Part shown: positions 1 through 9,099 of the stretch, piece by piece
How the letters are laid out: every line of letters starts with the position of its first letter
How positions within the stretch are numbered: position 1 is the first letter of the stretch
Position numbers and translations under genes: made by a program
The notes under the pieces: model-generated
Database searches by the model: none
Told to the model about the DNA's origin: nothing
What the model saw: the letters and a program-made list of their open reading frames with translations, nothing else
Source of the DNA: Thermodesulfovibrio yellowstonii
Lineage (GTDB): Bacteria; Nitrospirota; Thermodesulfovibrionia; Thermodesulfovibrionales; Dissulfurispiraceae
NCBI GenBank assembly: GCA_020724365.1
Contig: DYHD01000001.1
Span: 67,637 to 131,636 of the forward strand
Reading direction: 5' to 3'
Length of the DNA: 64,000 nt

Positions 1-668
1 TTATCTAAAATAGCCTGAATATCCATATCTTCACCATGCTCCCAATAAGGGTCTCCACCTCCTATCCAGTAATGTTTATCCCCCCATGGCGAAAATACAT
101 CCTGTATTGCATTGTCATATATCCTTTTGCCTTGCTTTGTTAACTTTATTCCTTTGATTTTATCACTGCTTATGTTTGGCACATTTACATTTAAAAGAGT
201 ATCATATGGCAATGATTTATCAAGTATGTATTGAGCTATTTTTATTGCAAAAGGAACTGCTGATTCAAAATAAAAAGGACTTCTACCTGTAAGGGATATT
301 GCAAAAGAAGGAACACCCAAAATAGTGCCTTCTATTGCAGCAGATACAGTGCCAGAGTAAGTAATATCATCTCCGAGATTTGCGCCCATATTTATGCCTG
401 AAGCGATAAGGTCAGGTTTGCGATATAATATTTTATTGATGCCAAGAGCAACACAATCAGTTGGAGTCCCATTGACGCTAAAGACACTTTTACGCAGCTC
501 ATCTACCTTAAGAGGTCTATGTAATGTGAGTGCATGGCTGACAGCGCTTCTTTCTCTATCAGGTGCGATTATATATGCCTCGCCAATCCTTTTCATTGCC
601 TCAAAAAGGGCAATTAATCCAGGAGAATGAACCCCATCATCATTAGTTACAATTATACAAGGTGGCAT
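1..668 (-). CDS. surE: 5'/3'-nucleotidase SurE (C-terminus cut by window edge)
   Basis: SurE is a metal-dependent nucleoside monophosphate phosphatase. The N-terminus carries the family signature IVTNDDGVHSPG with the two metal-binding Asp, followed by APDRERSAVSHA, VNGTPTDCVALG and the IASGINMGANLGDDITYSGTVSAA block, split here only by normal spacing. About 222 residues are visible and the frame is still open at base 1, so only the last few residues are missing. The start is ATG at 668 with GGGAG about 9 bases upstream. It lies 31 bases after the RNase Z-like gene on the same strand and is probably the last gene seen of the rplI-dnaB run. Confidence 0.95.
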   Translation of the reverse strand, partial: MPPCIIVTNDDGVHSPGLIALFEAMKRIGEAYIIAPDRERSAVSHALTLHRPLKVDELRKSVFSVNGTPTDCVALGINKILYRKPDLIASGINMGANLGDDITYSGTVSAAIEGTILGVPSFAISLTGRSPFYFESAVPFAIKIAQYILDKSLPYDTLLNVNVPNISSDKIKGIKLTKQGKRIYDNAIQDVFSPWGDKHYWIGGGDPYWEHGEDMDIQAILD

Positions 669-699
669 AATCTACTCCCAAAAAAATGAATAAGTCCAA

Positions 700-1692
700 T
701 CATTGTTTAAATGCAGACATTGCCTCGTTATAAATATCCTGAGGACAATTTATATATTTAGGAGAAAAATGCATTAGTGTCAAATTAGCTACTGCAGCCT
801 CTCTGGCAAGTCTCCCAGCGTCTGCTGCTGTCAAATGATGTCTCTCTATAGCTCTCTGACGATCTTTTTCGAGGAAATAAGCCTCGCAAAAAAGATGGTC
901 TGAATTTTTAATAAAAGGCTTTAGTTTTTCAAAATTATCCTCAGTTGGAGATACATCCATGACATATGAGATTTTCTGTCCTTTTGTTATCACAGCAATC
1001 GGCATTAAATCAGTTAAACTGTATAAAGAGTCATTGATTCTAAAAGTTTTATTTTGGTTTTCTAACTGCTTGGTTTCTAAATTATAATACTTCTTTACTG
1101 ATTTTTTGAACTCAGAAAGCCATGGACCAATTGGAAGCCCCTTTTCGGAGAGTATCTCTTTATTAATATTTATATGAAATTCCTCATTTAAACAGAATGC
1201 AAGCACTGGTATCTGATGGAGAAGTTGGAGACCTTCTATTTTAAAAAGTGAATCAATAAGAATAATTCCGTTAAATTCAGATAGGATATTATCTATTCTT
1301 TGGAAGGAGTTTTGAGCATGAAAACTTGAATGATAAATGTTATCGCCGCTGATCTCAAAAGCCTCTATTTTTAATGGATAGTCTCTGATAAGGTTCCATG
1401 TATATCCCTTCAATTTGCCTTCTATGCAATCAATTATGCCTTTTGGTCCGAATACTCTGAGAGGAGAATCGCGTCTGAGAAGAAGTCTTAGCATAGTATC
1501 AAAACCTATGAAATGGTCAATATGGGTGTGGGTAACGAAGATATCAGAGACTTTCAACAAATGTCCTGTTTCGATCCCATCCATGTGTCCAAGGTCAAAT
1601 AATAAAGCCTTTTTTTCTCTTAGGATTCTAATTAAAAGGAATGGGTCATCAAAAGGATTGTTGATAGCGGTTATGTGAAATGTCTGCTTCAT
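700..1692 (-). CDS. Ribonuclease Z-like metallo-beta-lactamase hydrolase
   Basis: This 330-residue protein has the metallo-beta-lactamase zinc motif HTHIDH at residues 55-60. Near the C-terminus it has the pattern H-HLTAADAGRLAREA-(6)-LMHFSPKY, which is characteristic of tRNase Z-type proteins. Length fits short-form RNase Z (about 300-330). The family matures tRNA 3' ends, but sequence similarity in the middle is loose, so another phosphodiesterase role is possible. It sits between alr and surE on the minus strand, 82 bases after alr, with only a weak GGAA ahead of the ATG. Confidence 0.75.
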   Translation of the reverse strand: MKQTFHITAINNPFDDPFLLIRILREKKALLFDLGHMDGIETGHLLKVSDIFVTHTHIDHFIGFDTMLRLLLRRDSPLRVFGPKGIIDCIEGKLKGYTWNLIRDYPLKIEAFEISGDNIYHSSFHAQNSFQRIDNILSEFNGIILIDSLFKIEGLQLLHQIPVLAFCLNEEFHININKEILSEKGLPIGPWLSEFKKSVKKYYNLETKQLENQNKTFRINDSLYSLTDLMPIAVITKGQKISYVMDVSPTEDNFEKLKPFIKNSDHLFCEAYFLEKDRQRAIERHHLTAADAGRLAREAAVANLTLMHFSPKYINCPQDIYNEAMSAFKQ

Positions 1693-1774
1693 GAAGTATT
1701 TCCATCGTTGTGAATTCTAAAAATCAAAACTTTCATTCGATATTTTGCTATGATGATATTTTGCGCCTGAGCAG

Positions 1775-2890
1775 TCAATCTTTATATACTTTCCTTGTCG
1801 CCATTTTACCAAAAGAAGTCAGTATCTCATATGAAATTGTGCCTGCTTTATGGGCTAATTCACAGGCAGAGATAAACTCATTGCCCTGTCTGCCCATAAT
1901 CACAACCTCATCTTGTTCTGTTACTATGTTTTTGATATCAGTTAAATCTACCATTGTCAGATCCATACAAACCCTTCCAACGACAGGCACTCTATAACCT
2001 TTTATAAGCACATGAGCATTATTTGAGAACATTCGACAAAAGCCATCTGCATATCCTATTGCTATGACACCAATGAGGCTTTCTCGCTTGGTAATAAAAG
2101 TCTTTCCATAACTAATTGATGAGTTGTTGGGGACTTTTCTAAGGGAGACAAGCCTTGTCTTTAAAGACATAGCTTGAAGCAGGGGCAAGTCTAAGTTTTT
2201 TGTGGATTCATTTTCAAATGGTGAAACGCCATATAAAATTAGTCCGGGTCTCACAGCATCAAAATGAGATTCGGGCAATGACATGATTGCCGCACTATTA
2301 GCCATATGAAAAATGTCTATATTCAAGCCCGCCTTAGACAATTCGGTTTTCAATTCATTAAATCTTCTAATCTGAGTCAGAGCAAAGGAAGTGTCTTTGG
2401 AATCAGAATCTGAGAAATGGCTCATGATACCATTAATTTTAATGCCTTTGAGGCTTGCAATCTCTATTATGCTTTGTATTTCATCTCCAATAAGACCGAG
2501 CCTTCCCATGCCGGTATCAACTTTTATGTGAACATTTATCTGTTTATTTTTTTTTTCTGCCTCTTTTGATAGGCTGATAGCTGATTTTTTATCAATGATA
2601 ACAGGTATGAGATTATAAGTAATGATATCAACTGGATCTGGGTCAAAGAGGACTATAATCGGCGAATCAATGCCTGCTTGTCTGAGTTCTTTAGCTTCTT
2701 CCGAAAAGGCTACAGAGAGGAAATCAACCTTATCTTGGACAAGTCTCTTTGCAACATTTACACTGCCATGACCATAGGCATCAGCCTTTACAACAGCCAT
2801 TATTGCAGAGCTTTTGGACATTCCCTTAATAATCTTTAAATTATAGGATATTGCTGTCAAATCTATCTCTGCAAGAGATCCTCTATACAT
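1775..2890 (-). CDS. alr: Alanine racemase
   Basis: PLP-dependent interconversion of L- and D-alanine for peptidoglycan. The 371-residue length is standard. The N-terminal barrel has VVKADAYGHG with the PLP-binding Lys at residue 35. The second half shows SISYGKTF with the catalytic Tyr, followed by IGYADGFCR and VVGRVCMDLTMVD. The start is ATG at 2890 with AGGA upstream. It is preceded at 30 bases by tatA on the same strand. Confidence 0.97.
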   Translation of the reverse strand: MYRGSLAEIDLTAISYNLKIIKGMSKSSAIMAVVKADAYGHGSVNVAKRLVQDKVDFLSVAFSEEAKELRQAGIDSPIIVLFDPDPVDIITYNLIPVIIDKKSAISLSKEAEKKNKQINVHIKVDTGMGRLGLIGDEIQSIIEIASLKGIKINGIMSHFSDSDSKDTSFALTQIRRFNELKTELSKAGLNIDIFHMANSAAIMSLPESHFDAVRPGLILYGVSPFENESTKNLDLPLLQAMSLKTRLVSLRKVPNNSSISYGKTFITKRESLIGVIAIGYADGFCRMFSNNAHVLIKGYRVPVVGRVCMDLTMVDLTDIKNIVTEQDEVVIMGRQGNEFISACELAHKAGTISYEILTSFGKMATRKVYKD

Positions 2891-2919
2891 ATTGTCCTTT
2901 TTATAAAGATATTATGATT

Positions 2920-3150
2920 TCAGGCTTTTTTTGGGGACGAATCTTCTGTTACTTCTTTTTTCTCAGATTTTTCAGTCTCTGGTTTTTTAGGGGTAATATC
3001 TATCTCATCAGGTTCAGTAGTTGATTTTTTGAAATTTTTAATTGCCTTTCCAAGACTGCTTGCGAGTTCAGGCAGCCGCCTCGCTCCGAACAAAACAAGC
3101 ACTATTATAAGAATTATAATCAGTTCAGTTGCGCCTAAAGGGCCTATCAT
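2920..3150 (-). CDS. tatA: Twin-arginine translocase subunit TatA
   Basis: A 76-residue TatA/E-type protein. It has one N-terminal membrane helix (residues about 6-20, ATELIIILIIVLVLFG), then the hinge and amphipathic helix (RRLPELASSLGKAIKNFKKS), then a charged Lys/Glu-rich tail. The ATG at 3150 was chosen over an upstream in-frame ATG at 3183 because GAGGAGGT lies directly before it and the helix then starts near the N-terminus. The tatB-like and tatC genes are 28 kb away at 30.9 kb. The pore subunit is therefore encoded apart from its partners, here next to mobA. Confidence 0.93.
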   Translation of the reverse strand: MIGPLGATELIIILIIVLVLFGARRLPELASSLGKAIKNFKKSTTEPDEIDITPKKPETEKSEKKEVTEDSSPKKA

Positions 3151-3184
3151 AAATACCTCCTCTGTTAGAAAGCTGATAGCCAAT

Positions 3185-3826
3185 CTAAATGGTTATAGCG
3201 ATATCAACTTCTTGTTTTCTTATCATCTCATAGTCATCTATTGTGTTTATATTAACAAATGATTTGCCGTAAGGGTCTATCTGTTTAATTTCATGCTCAT
3301 TAATTAAATTAGTTTTTATCTCTTTTAGAAAAAGATATATAGAATTCTTTTCATCGAGCAAATGTGTTTCGAGGATTGGGAGTATTTTTTTATTATAAAT
3401 TCCGCAAAGGGGCTGCAATTTGTTGTTATAAATCGGTATTGTAGCATAATGATAATCACTTGTTACTTCTTCTAAGTGTTTTTCAATGATCAAGGATAGT
3501 ATTCTATCATTTACAAATGGCATATCACATGCAAGGATAAAAAGATTATCATTTTTTGCATTCATTAAAGAAGAATAAATTCCAGACATCGGACCTCTCA
3601 ATGGAAATATATCCCCAAAGATATTAACCCTCAGATTGAAATATAATTCAGGCTTATTAGTACTTATAAAAACCTCATTACAGATTGTCTGAAGCAGGTG
3701 AATATTTTTTTCTATGATAGTAACGCCGTTGATCTTCAGAAAGCCTTTTAAAACAGGAAATCTCTTATTTTCTCCACCTGCCAGTATAGCACCTGATATC
3801 ATCTGTATATTATTAAATCCAAACAT
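3185..3826 (-). CDS. mobA: Molybdenum cofactor guanylyltransferase MobA
   Basis: MobA adds GMP to molybdopterin to make the guanine dinucleotide cofactor used by enzymes such as the formate dehydrogenase at 40.5-43.2 kb. The 213-residue protein has the nucleotide-binding start AGAILAGGENKRF with a downstream Lys, and the Mg-binding ACDMPF near residue 100. The usual RMG of the signature is replaced by RFP-VLK, a mild deviation. Its ATG overlaps the last base of the amrB stop codon (TAATG), which implies coupled translation. A second in-frame ATG at 3802 is possible but has no ribosome site. Confidence 0.88.
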   Translation of the reverse strand: MFGFNNIQMISGAILAGGENKRFPVLKGFLKINGVTIIEKNIHLLQTICNEVFISTNKPELYFNLRVNIFGDIFPLRGPMSGIYSSLMNAKNDNLFILACDMPFVNDRILSLIIEKHLEEVTSDYHYATIPIYNNKLQPLCGIYNKKILPILETHLLDEKNSIYLFLKEIKTNLINEHEIKQIDPYGKSFVNINTIDDYEMIRKQEVDIAITI

Positions 3827-4629
3827 TACTTCACGATTACCCCTGCATAACCTACCACTTGATCATAATCGCCGCTTACCTCTGCAGAGGTAGCATATTT
3901 TACTAATTTAGCTTCTTTTGCTCCCAATTGCAATGATGCATAAAGCATTATAGTAGTAGGAAGATATCCGCACATGGAGATTGATTCTTTCCTTACAATA
4001 TTATATAATCCTTCTGGATTTAAACTTATCACATTATCTAAAGCAAGGTTATCAAGCTTTCTTGCTGTGCTGTCAGATACATAATGGCTCATATCAGAAC
4101 TTGCAACCATGACAATATCTATACCTGATTCTATAATTGCCTCCGCTATACCCTTTCCAATTTCCTGACACTCTTTCAGGCTTGCCTTCATCACTGATAT
4201 AGGAACTATCTTGACTGAGTCTGAAAAATAAGCAATGAAAGGGAGCTGAACCTCTAATGAGTGCTCAAATCTATGGGCTTTGGTGTCATCTTCAGCGTAT
4301 GGTATCTTTTTAATTATTTTTTTGCTCACAACCTCATCTATGAGAAATTCTCGCATGGGCATCTCCCAACTGCCTGATGACATAACTGATACAGGTGCAC
4401 CTTGTCCTGTATGATTCGGTCCGATAAGTATAAATGTCTGAGGAAATTCAATAGAAGAATATACAGCTCCTGCCACATGCCCTGAATATATTAAACCTGC
4501 ATGTGGAGAGATTATGCCGATTGCCTTTTCTTTCATTATATTAGCAAGAATATATTGTTCTACCTGAGATTTCAGCCTTGTAGGGCTTCCATGATAGAAT
4601 TGTCCTGCAACAGCCGGCATCCTTTTCAT
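3826..4629 (-). CDS. amrB: AmmeMemoRadiSam system protein B (MEMO1 family)
   Basis: A 267-residue member of the MEMO family, a dioxygenase-like fold. The family is known from a three-gene system with an AMMECR1 protein and a radical-SAM enzyme, whose chemistry is not settled. Conserved blocks are RMPAVAGQFYHG at the start, ISPHAGLIYSG, LIGPNHTGQG, HSLEVQLPF and ASSDMSHY, with His residues at the metal-site positions. The AMMECR1 and radical-SAM partners are not in the window. The ribosome site GGAGGAGG lies within the end of dnaB, and the ATG follows that stop codon directly. Confidence 0.93.
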   Translation of the reverse strand: MKRMPAVAGQFYHGSPTRLKSQVEQYILANIMKEKAIGIISPHAGLIYSGHVAGAVYSSIEFPQTFILIGPNHTGQGAPVSVMSSGSWEMPMREFLIDEVVSKKIIKKIPYAEDDTKAHRFEHSLEVQLPFIAYFSDSVKIVPISVMKASLKECQEIGKGIAEAIIESGIDIVMVASSDMSHYVSDSTARKLDNLALDNVISLNPEGLYNIVRKESISMCGYLPTTIMLYASLQLGAKEAKLVKYATSAEVSGDYDQVVGYAGVIVK

Positions 4630-6015
4630 CTAAATTACCTCCTCCATATCATATGATTCCATATCATATGGCATGTCAATATAATCAACAAAACGGGTGC
4701 AATCTGAAAGATAAGTAAGAGGGATCATCCCGGTAGGCCCGTTCCTTTGTTTTTCGAGCAATATTTCAGCCTTGTTTTTCATAGATAGGTTGTTTTTATT
4801 GTAAGCTGATTCTCTATATAGAAATATTATCACATCAGCATCCTGTTCAATAGCACCAGATTCCCTTAAGTCTGCAAGCATAGGTCTCTTGTTAGGCCTT
4901 TGTTCAACTCCTCTATTAAGCTGACTTAGGGCTATAACAGGAACCTTCAGTTCTTTTGCTAGTGCCTTTAATGACCTTGATATATCCGATATTTCTTGTT
5001 CCCTTCTTTCAAAACCACCTCTGCTTCTCATAAGCTGAAGATAGTCAATAATGACTAGCCCTAATTCTTTATATTCGAGCTTAAGCCTTCTTGCCTTTGC
5101 CCTGATTTCCAAAACAGTTATACCTGATGAGTCATCAATAAATATCGGAGCGCTTGCAAGCTTTCCTCCTGCATTTATTAATTTAGGCCAATCATCCTTG
5201 CTTATGTAACCTTTCCTAACATTAGATGAATTAACCATACTTTCAGAGCATAACATCCTAAGAGCTAATTGCTCTTTTGACATTTCGAGGCTAAAAATTG
5301 CAACAGGCTCTTTCACATTAATCGCAACATACTGTGCGATATTTAATGCAAAAGCCGTCTTACCCATTGCAGGTCTTCCTCCTATAATTATAAGGTCCCC
5401 CCGCTGAAATCCGGATGTCTTTTCATCAAGATCTTTAAAGCCCGATGGGATACCTGTTACAACCTCTTTTTTGTCATAAAGATGTTCGATAGTTTTGAAT
5501 GTATCCTTGACTAAATCCTTTATATTCGCAAAAGAGGTTTTAATCCTCTTTTCTGCTATGTCGAATATCATCTTTTCAGCATAATCAACCATCTCATCAG
5601 CATCAAGATCATTCTCATATACCTTAGAAACTATATGTGTGGAAGTATTTAGCAAATGTCTTAGCAATGCCTTTTCCCTGACAATCTTGGAGTGATATCT
5701 TACATTAGCTGCCGTGAGAAGACTGTTTACTAAAAAAGATAAGTATGCTATTCCTCCGACTGCATCAAGTTCACCAGTCCTATCAAGATAGTCTGAGAGT
5801 GTAATTATATCAATAGGCTCACCCTTATTGAAAAGCTCGAGCATCGTCTTATATAGTCGTTTGTGAGACTCCTTATAGAAATCTTCTTGCCCGCCTAAAA
5901 TCTCCATTGCTTTGGGTAATGCTTCGTTATCAAGAATGATTGCTCCAAGCACAGACTGCTCTGCTTCAATATTTTGAGGCTGCAGTTTATCAATATTTAC
6001 ATCCATTGCTTTCAT
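4630..6015 (-). CDS. dnaB: Replicative DNA helicase DnaB
   Basis: The replication-fork helicase, 461 residues (typical 440-470). The N-terminal domain begins with PQNIEAEQSVLGAIIL. The RecA-like domain has Walker A GGRPAMGKTAFAL, IFSLEMSKEQL, Walker B LVIIDYLQLM, and LSQLNRGVEQRPNKRPMLADLRESGAIEQD, which I cite as two adjoining motifs. No intein is present. AGGA lies 5 bases before the ATG at 6015. It follows rplI by 12 bases, a common rplI-dnaB arrangement. Confidence 0.98.
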   Translation of the reverse strand: MKAMDVNIDKLQPQNIEAEQSVLGAIILDNEALPKAMEILGGQEDFYKESHKRLYKTMLELFNKGEPIDIITLSDYLDRTGELDAVGGIAYLSFLVNSLLTAANVRYHSKIVREKALLRHLLNTSTHIVSKVYENDLDADEMVDYAEKMIFDIAEKRIKTSFANIKDLVKDTFKTIEHLYDKKEVVTGIPSGFKDLDEKTSGFQRGDLIIIGGRPAMGKTAFALNIAQYVAINVKEPVAIFSLEMSKEQLALRMLCSESMVNSSNVRKGYISKDDWPKLINAGGKLASAPIFIDDSSGITVLEIRAKARRLKLEYKELGLVIIDYLQLMRSRGGFERREQEISDISRSLKALAKELKVPVIALSQLNRGVEQRPNKRPMLADLRESGAIEQDADVIIFLYRESAYNKNNLSMKNKAEILLEKQRNGPTGMIPLTYLSDCTRFVDYIDMPYDMESYDMEEVI

Positions 6016-6027
6016 ATAATCCTGAAA

Positions 6028-6471
6028 TTATTCTGCGACAACTTTAATATTAACTTTAGCTACAATATTTTGATGTATCTTGATGTTAATGCTGTAATCT
6101 CCAAGTCTTTTTATGGGTTCTTCTAATAGAACCTTCCTTTTATCAATCACAAAACCATGATTCTTCAAGGCTTCAACAATGTCCATTGAGGTGATTGAGC
6201 CAAAAAGCTTTTCCTCTTCACCTGCTTTAGCTTTAATAGTCAGAGTCAAATCATTGAGCCGAGATAAGAGATTTTCAGCACTTAATTTGTTTTTCCTTAC
6301 GATATCTTCTATCTTTCTTTTTTCATGCTCCAGTGATTTTATATTCTTCGGATTAGCCTCTATAGCAAGTCCTTTTGGGATGAGGAAGTTTCTTGCATAA
6401 CCATCCTTAACATTTATGACTGCCCCTACTTGTCCAAGATTTTTTACATCTGCTTTAAGAATAACTTGCAT
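6028..6471 (-). CDS. rplI: 50S ribosomal protein bL9
   Basis: A 147-residue L9 with the usual layout. The N-terminal RNA-binding domain contains [20 protein letters not shown] and FLIPKGLA. A long charged connecting helix follows, then the C-terminal domain ([15 protein letters not shown]). AAAGGAG lies about 8 bases before the ATG. The usual upstream partners rpsF, ssb and rpsR are absent here; the gene heads the run leading into dnaB. Confidence 0.98.
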   Translation of the reverse strand: MQVILKADVKNLGQVGAVINVKDGYARNFLIPKGLAIEANPKNIKSLEHEKRKIEDIVRKNKLSAENLLSRLNDLTLTIKAKAGEEEKLFGSITSMDIVEALKNHGFVIDKRKVLLEEPIKRLGDYSINIKIHQNIVAKVNIKVVAE

Positions 6472-6536
6472 AATGAAAGCTCCTTTCGATTAATTAGAAT
6501 TTATTAATCTTTAGTATAACCAATTAAACAAGATAA

Positions 6537-7370
6537 TCAAAAGTTATCTTTAGGGTATGATAAACGGAAAAAATTTCTTTGTCTCGCAGCTTCATACAGG
6601 CAAGCTGTTGCAGTCATAGCGACATTGATACTCTCAGCTTTACCTGAAATGGGTATTTTAAATATTCCCTTTGCCTTTTCTTGTAAAGAAGTGCTTACCC
6701 CGTGTGCCTCATTTCCAAAAATTAAAGCAATCGGTTTATTGAAATCGATCTCATAGATAGAATTATGGGCTTTACTGCTTGTTGCATAAATTGAAATATC
6801 TCTGGATACAAGGTATTTTAAAAGCTCACTTTTTTCAGTTTTAATAACAGGGATATTAAAGATACTTCCAGCCGTTGCCCTTATTGCCTTTGAGTTAAAT
6901 GGTTCGCATGTCGAAGGAAGGGTAACTACTGCGTTTGCACCAAATGCATCTGCAGCCCTGATAATAGTTCCTATATTGCCTGGGTCCTGAATTGCATCAC
7001 ATATGATTAAGAGCGGATTATTAGCAGATTTAATCTCATCAAGCTTCAAAGACTTATAATTTATAATAGCAATCAAACCCTGCGGAGATTCAGTATCTGC
7101 AAGCAATGAAAGCAAGTGTTCTGTTATCAGCACCTTTTCTATGCTTGGTATATATTTCAGAATCTTTTGAAAGTCTTTTTTTGAAGCAAACTCCTCTGTA
7201 AAGAAAAGTGTCTTTATAGAGGATAAGGATGAAACAATTGCCATCTCTATTAAATGATGTCCTTCTATTAAAAAGAGGTCTCTTGAAGCTCCACTTCTTT
7301 TTTTAATCTTTATCGCCTCTTTAATCATAGGATTAGAAGGACTTTTTATGGTTTTATAATTAGTTATCAT
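6537..7370 (-). CDS. TrmH/SpoU-family RNA 2'-O-methyltransferase
   Basis: A SAM-dependent RNA ribose methyltransferase with a knotted SPOUT fold. The N-terminal substrate-binding domain includes the SRDLFLIEGHHLIEMA pattern. The three SpoU motifs are DAIQDPGNIGTIIRAADAFG, ALIFGNEAHGVS and ISGKAESINVAMTATACLYEA. I use ATG at 7370 (277 residues). The frame stays open to 7457, but a TATAAT box at 7377-7382 lies only 6 bases upstream of this ATG, so the mRNA would start at or next to it. Target site (16S, 23S or tRNA) cannot be told. Confidence 0.9.
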   Translation of the reverse strand: MITNYKTIKSPSNPMIKEAIKIKKRSGASRDLFLIEGHHLIEMAIVSSLSSIKTLFFTEEFASKKDFQKILKYIPSIEKVLITEHLLSLLADTESPQGLIAIINYKSLKLDEIKSANNPLLIICDAIQDPGNIGTIIRAADAFGANAVVTLPSTCEPFNSKAIRATAGSIFNIPVIKTEKSELLKYLVSRDISIYATSSKAHNSIYEIDFNKPIALIFGNEAHGVSTSLQEKAKGIFKIPISGKAESINVAMTATACLYEAARQRNFFRLSYPKDNF

Positions 7371-7769
7371 AATAGTATTATACCTAAAAGAGGACATGAT
7401 GAGAACTTTGTCTTGAAAAACAAATATTATAGCAATTAAGCGATAGAATGACAGCAAAAAGAAAGGGAAAAGGGAGGAAACAAGCGTTCAACTTTATGCA
7501 ACAGAAGGCTAATAGGCTAAAATGCTCTTTAAACAGGAGCAATTGCTAAATTTTTATACTCAATTCGGACTCTGCACATTTCTATCGGCAGATTTAGGTG
7601 ATTCCGAAAAATAGAGATAGAAAATGATAGCCCCTACAAATCCCCCTCACCTGAGGAACTTTTGGTAGAGTCCCATCTCTATTTTAGGGGTGATTTATCA
7701 GGCTTGACATATACAGTTTCAGATTGATAAACTACTGGATTAAAATTCTAAAGAGGGGGGGGATATATA
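7371..7769. other. 400-bp intergenic region with promoters and an inverted repeat
   Basis: This stretch separates the divergent trmH-type gene and rpsU. It contains the trmH promoter at 7377-7382 and the rpsU promoter at 7704-7731. An inverted repeat has one arm at 7607-7617 (AAAATAGAGAT) and one at 7675-7685 (ATCTCTATTTT), with a further CCCCTA/TAGGGG pairing inside. A 33-codon basic ORF at 7447-7548 has no convincing ribosome site. No RNA gene was recognised. Confidence 0.6.
7704..7731 (+). promoter_or_regulatory. Sigma-70-type promoter for rpsU-yqeY
   Basis: A consensus TTGACA (7704-7709) is followed after 16 bases by GATAAA at 7726-7731. The predicted transcript would start near 7738, about 30 bases before the rpsU start. 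Confidence 0.6.
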
Positions 7770-7976
7770 TTGCCCTCTATAAAGGTTAGAGATAATGAAT
7801 CTTTTGAATCAGCGCTAAAGCATTTTAAGAAACAATGTGAGCGTGAAGGGATTCTGTCTGAAATCAAGAAGAGGGAGCATTACGAGAAGCCAAGCGTTAA
7901 GAGAAAAAAGAAGATTATAGCTGCTCGTAAGAAAGCTTCCAAACGCGTCCGCATGAGATATATCTCCGCAAGATAA
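7770..7976 (+). CDS. rpsU: 30S ribosomal protein bS21
   Basis: A 68-residue, strongly basic S21. The beginning [20 protein letters not shown] and the middle [20 protein letters not shown] are diagnostic. Translation starts at TTG 7770, with a G-rich ribosome site (GAGGGGGGGGA) 6-15 bases upstream. It is followed at 2 bases by yqeY. In many bacteria the cluster continues into dnaG and rpoD, but not here. Confidence 0.97.
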   Translation: MPSIKVRDNESFESALKHFKKQCEREGILSEIKKREHYEKPSVKRKKKIIAARKKASKRVRMRYISAR

Positions 7977-7978
7977 TT

Positions 7979-8428
7979 GTGACTATAATTGAAAAGTTAA
8001 ATTCCGATTTGAAAGAGGCTTTGAAATCAAAGGATAGCTTAAGACTCTCTGTTATTAGGTTAATCAAAGCCTCTTTGAAAAACAAACAGATTGAAAAAAT
8101 GAAGGAACTTACCGAAGATGATATTGTGTCGGTACTTCTTTCTCATTCCAAGCAAAGAAAAGAATCTATAACTCAGTTCACTTTAGCTAGCAGATTAGAT
8201 CTTGCCGAAAAAGAAAAGAAAGAGCTTGAGATAATCGAGCAATACCTTCCTAAAAAGCTTTCAGCTGAAGAAGTAGATGAAATTATCATATCTTCTTTAA
8301 AGGAAGCGACAATTACTTCTTTGAAAGACATCGGTCTTGCGATGAAGATTATTATGCCTAAAATAAGAGGCTCTGCTGATGGCAAATATGTTAATCAAAG
8401 AGTCAGGGAGATATTATTAGACTCTTAA
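7979..8428 (+). CDS. yqeY: GatB/YqeY domain protein
   Basis: A 149-residue YqeY-like protein. The family shares the tRNA-binding C-terminal domain of GatB and is of uncertain function. Recognisable parts are the start LNSDLKEALKSKDSLRLSVIR, LLSHSKQRKESI, EKKELEIIEQYLPKKLS and the end MPKIRGSADGKYVNQRVREIL. The start codon is GTG at 7979, 2 bases after rpsU, so the two genes are surely cotranscribed. The product may aid tRNA-dependent amidation, but this is only family lore. Confidence 0.93.
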   Translation: MTIIEKLNSDLKEALKSKDSLRLSVIRLIKASLKNKQIEKMKELTEDDIVSVLLSHSKQRKESITQFTLASRLDLAEKEKKELEIIEQYLPKKLSAEEVDEIIISSLKEATITSLKDIGLAMKIIMPKIRGSADGKYVNQRVREILLDS

Positions 8429-8677
8429 TCTTGATTTGCTAATAAAAGTTTCTGCCAACAAGCCTTTTGAATTTCAAAGAATCATTTGAGTGTCATTTAA
8501 TAACAGGAACATACTTTAATCATTGCTGGTCCTGCAAAAATAGACTTATGAAGTTTTTTAAATAAAAAAACAAGCAGGATAGGCATCTCGCCTATTGGGA
8601 TCTAACTATTTATGATAGCCAAGATGGCTGGCATATCATTGAATATAATCTTTATTTCTATTTTACTAATGTTTGTC

Positions 8678-8811
8678 AAATCCCTATTTAGAAAGTAGTC
8701 ATTGCGAGGCGAAGCCGAAGCAATCTCATTTCTTTGAGGGATTGCCACGCGCCTTTCAGATGCTCGCAATGACAGTAGGGATAAGCCTTTTGAGTGTCTA
8801 AATCGGGATTT
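8678..8811. repeat. Nested inverted-repeat element, GTCATTGCGAG family
   Basis: The outer arms are AAATCCCTATTTAGA at 8678-8692 and its near-complement TCTAAATCGGGATTT at 8797-8811 (14 of 15). The inner arms are GTCATTGCGAG at 8698-8708 and CTCGCAATGAC at 8763-8773. It has no coding capacity. A relative with the same inner arms is at 33458-33543. Confidence 0.75.
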
Positions 8812-8888
8812 AGATGTTTTTAGAATATATAATTTTTTATCTTTAATATGTCATTATAAAAAGTTGAACTTATTTTCTGGTTACTACT

Positions 8889-9048
8889 TAGTGTCTGTTT
8901 ATAAATTGAATGGTTGCCTTCTCTCTGTCATTCCCGTGAAGGTTTGAACGGCGTCTGGATGTTCGACTAAGGAACCCTGACAACGACATTCGAGGACAGG
9001 CTTTGGGCATAACAATAATGGAAAACTATAGTTTATAAACAGACTCTA
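8889..9048. repeat. MITE-like element with 17-bp terminal inverted repeats
   Basis: The termini are TAGTGTCTGTTTATAAA at 8889-8905 and the complement of TAGAGTCTGTTTATAAA at 9032-9048 (one mismatch), bounding 160 bp without an ORF. One terminus also occurs at 48235-48250. Confidence 0.7.
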
Positions 9049-9099
9049 CTTAATACGGCATTTATGACTTTATAAACATACATTAAAAGGGGTGTTCAA

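Larger units (their letters stand above)
8429..9099. other. 671-bp gene-free region with two inverted-repeat elements
   Basis: Located where dnaG would be expected after rpsU-yqeY. It holds two inverted-repeat elements (8678-8811 and 8889-9048, listed separately). Around 8575-8605 there is also a short GATAGGCATCTCGCCTA-like palindrome, related in style to one near 48565-48615. No ORF or RNA gene is supported here. Confidence 0.6.

Noticed and set aside
7447-7548. 33-codon basic ORF (Lys/Arg-rich)
   Set aside because: No ribosome site or supported promoter; composition could arise by chance in A-rich DNA.
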